A DNA stretch of 11,737 bases, taken from Spirochaetaceae bacterium. GTDB taxonomy: Bacteria; Spirochaetota; Spirochaetia; Treponematales; Breznakiellaceae. The stretch is taken from assembly GCA_031290205.1 (NCBI GenBank), contig JAITNZ010000202.1:1-11737 (forward strand), in the 5' to 3' direction. The stretch's first letter is position 1; every line of letters starts with the position of its first letter. The position numbers and the translations under genes are program-made. Below are positions 11,719-11,737 of this stretch, in pieces. Below the pieces are notes generated by a model, which worked only from the letters and a program-made list of their open reading frames with translations, was not told the origin of the DNA and ran no database searches.

Positions 11719-11737
11719 ATATTCATTTCGTCTTCCG
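11719..11737. repeat. Second copy of the 19-bp repeat, cut by the window edge
   Basis: Identical to 194-212 over all 19 bases and in the same orientation. In the first copy the next bases are the TTCGTG nonamers, so another triplet probably starts just beyond the window. Confidence 0.7.

Overview
The window looks like chromosomal DNA of a spirochaete, most likely a Treponema-type bacterium with moderate G+C. The best lineage marker is FlhB, a flagellar export switch protein whose N-terminus begins near IDLQWFA and continues EEEGRTEEPTE, a pattern I associate with treponemes. A long phosphohexomutase starting LILSASGWR.IFA, a selenium-linked gene set and many short intergenic repeats fit the same group. 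The species assignment is inference; no 16S rRNA gene is present.

Layout. Positions 1-321 hold dispersed repeats and a probable promoter. Positions 322-1611 (+) encode an AzgA-type purine permease. Positions 1687-4336 (-) form a three-gene operon read yedE (selenium/sulfur transporter), DUF3343 (Se/S carrier-like), yjiM-like (double-cubane-cluster reductase), driven by a very good sigma70-type promoter with a perfect 7-3-7 palindrome at its transcription start. A phosphoglucomutase/phosphomannomutase family gene (4556-6439, +) diverges from it. Positions 6551-9186 (-) hold four tightly packed genes: a two-TM His-rich membrane protein, an ABC ATPase, an ABC-2 permease and an ECF sigma factor. 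Next come tRNA-Pro(CGG) and tRNA-Asp(GTC) (-), with a clear promoter upstream of tRNA-Asp. Positions 9750-10294 are non-coding but full of nested and tandem repeats. flhB (10295-11407, -) follows, alone rather than in a flagellar operon, and the window ends in more repeats.

How the genes fit together. YedE probably imports a selenium or sulfur species, DUF3343 may carry it, and the YjiM-like protein is a cysteine-rich anaerobic reductase. The convergent purine permease raises the possibility of a link to selenium-dependent purine hydroxylation, but no hydroxylase lies in the window. The sigma/membrane/ABC set looks like a self-regulated envelope or efflux stress module. FlhB acts in the flagellar type III export gate with partners encoded elsewhere.

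The most unusual material is in the DNA around the genes. A palindromic repeat element seems to have been built into the 5' end of flhB, supplying a new Shine-Dalgarno and GTG start, while the apparent ancestral start reads CTG. A C9 tract sits inside the 17-nt spacer of the putative flhB promoter. A T9G8 tract lies inside the membrane-protein gene. A related repeat forms the last codons of the yjiM-like gene. A triple-nested inverted repeat, about 72-bp tandem repeats and a G-quadruplex motif lie between the tRNAs and flhB. Two separate 7-bp-period arrays sit at gene 3' ends.
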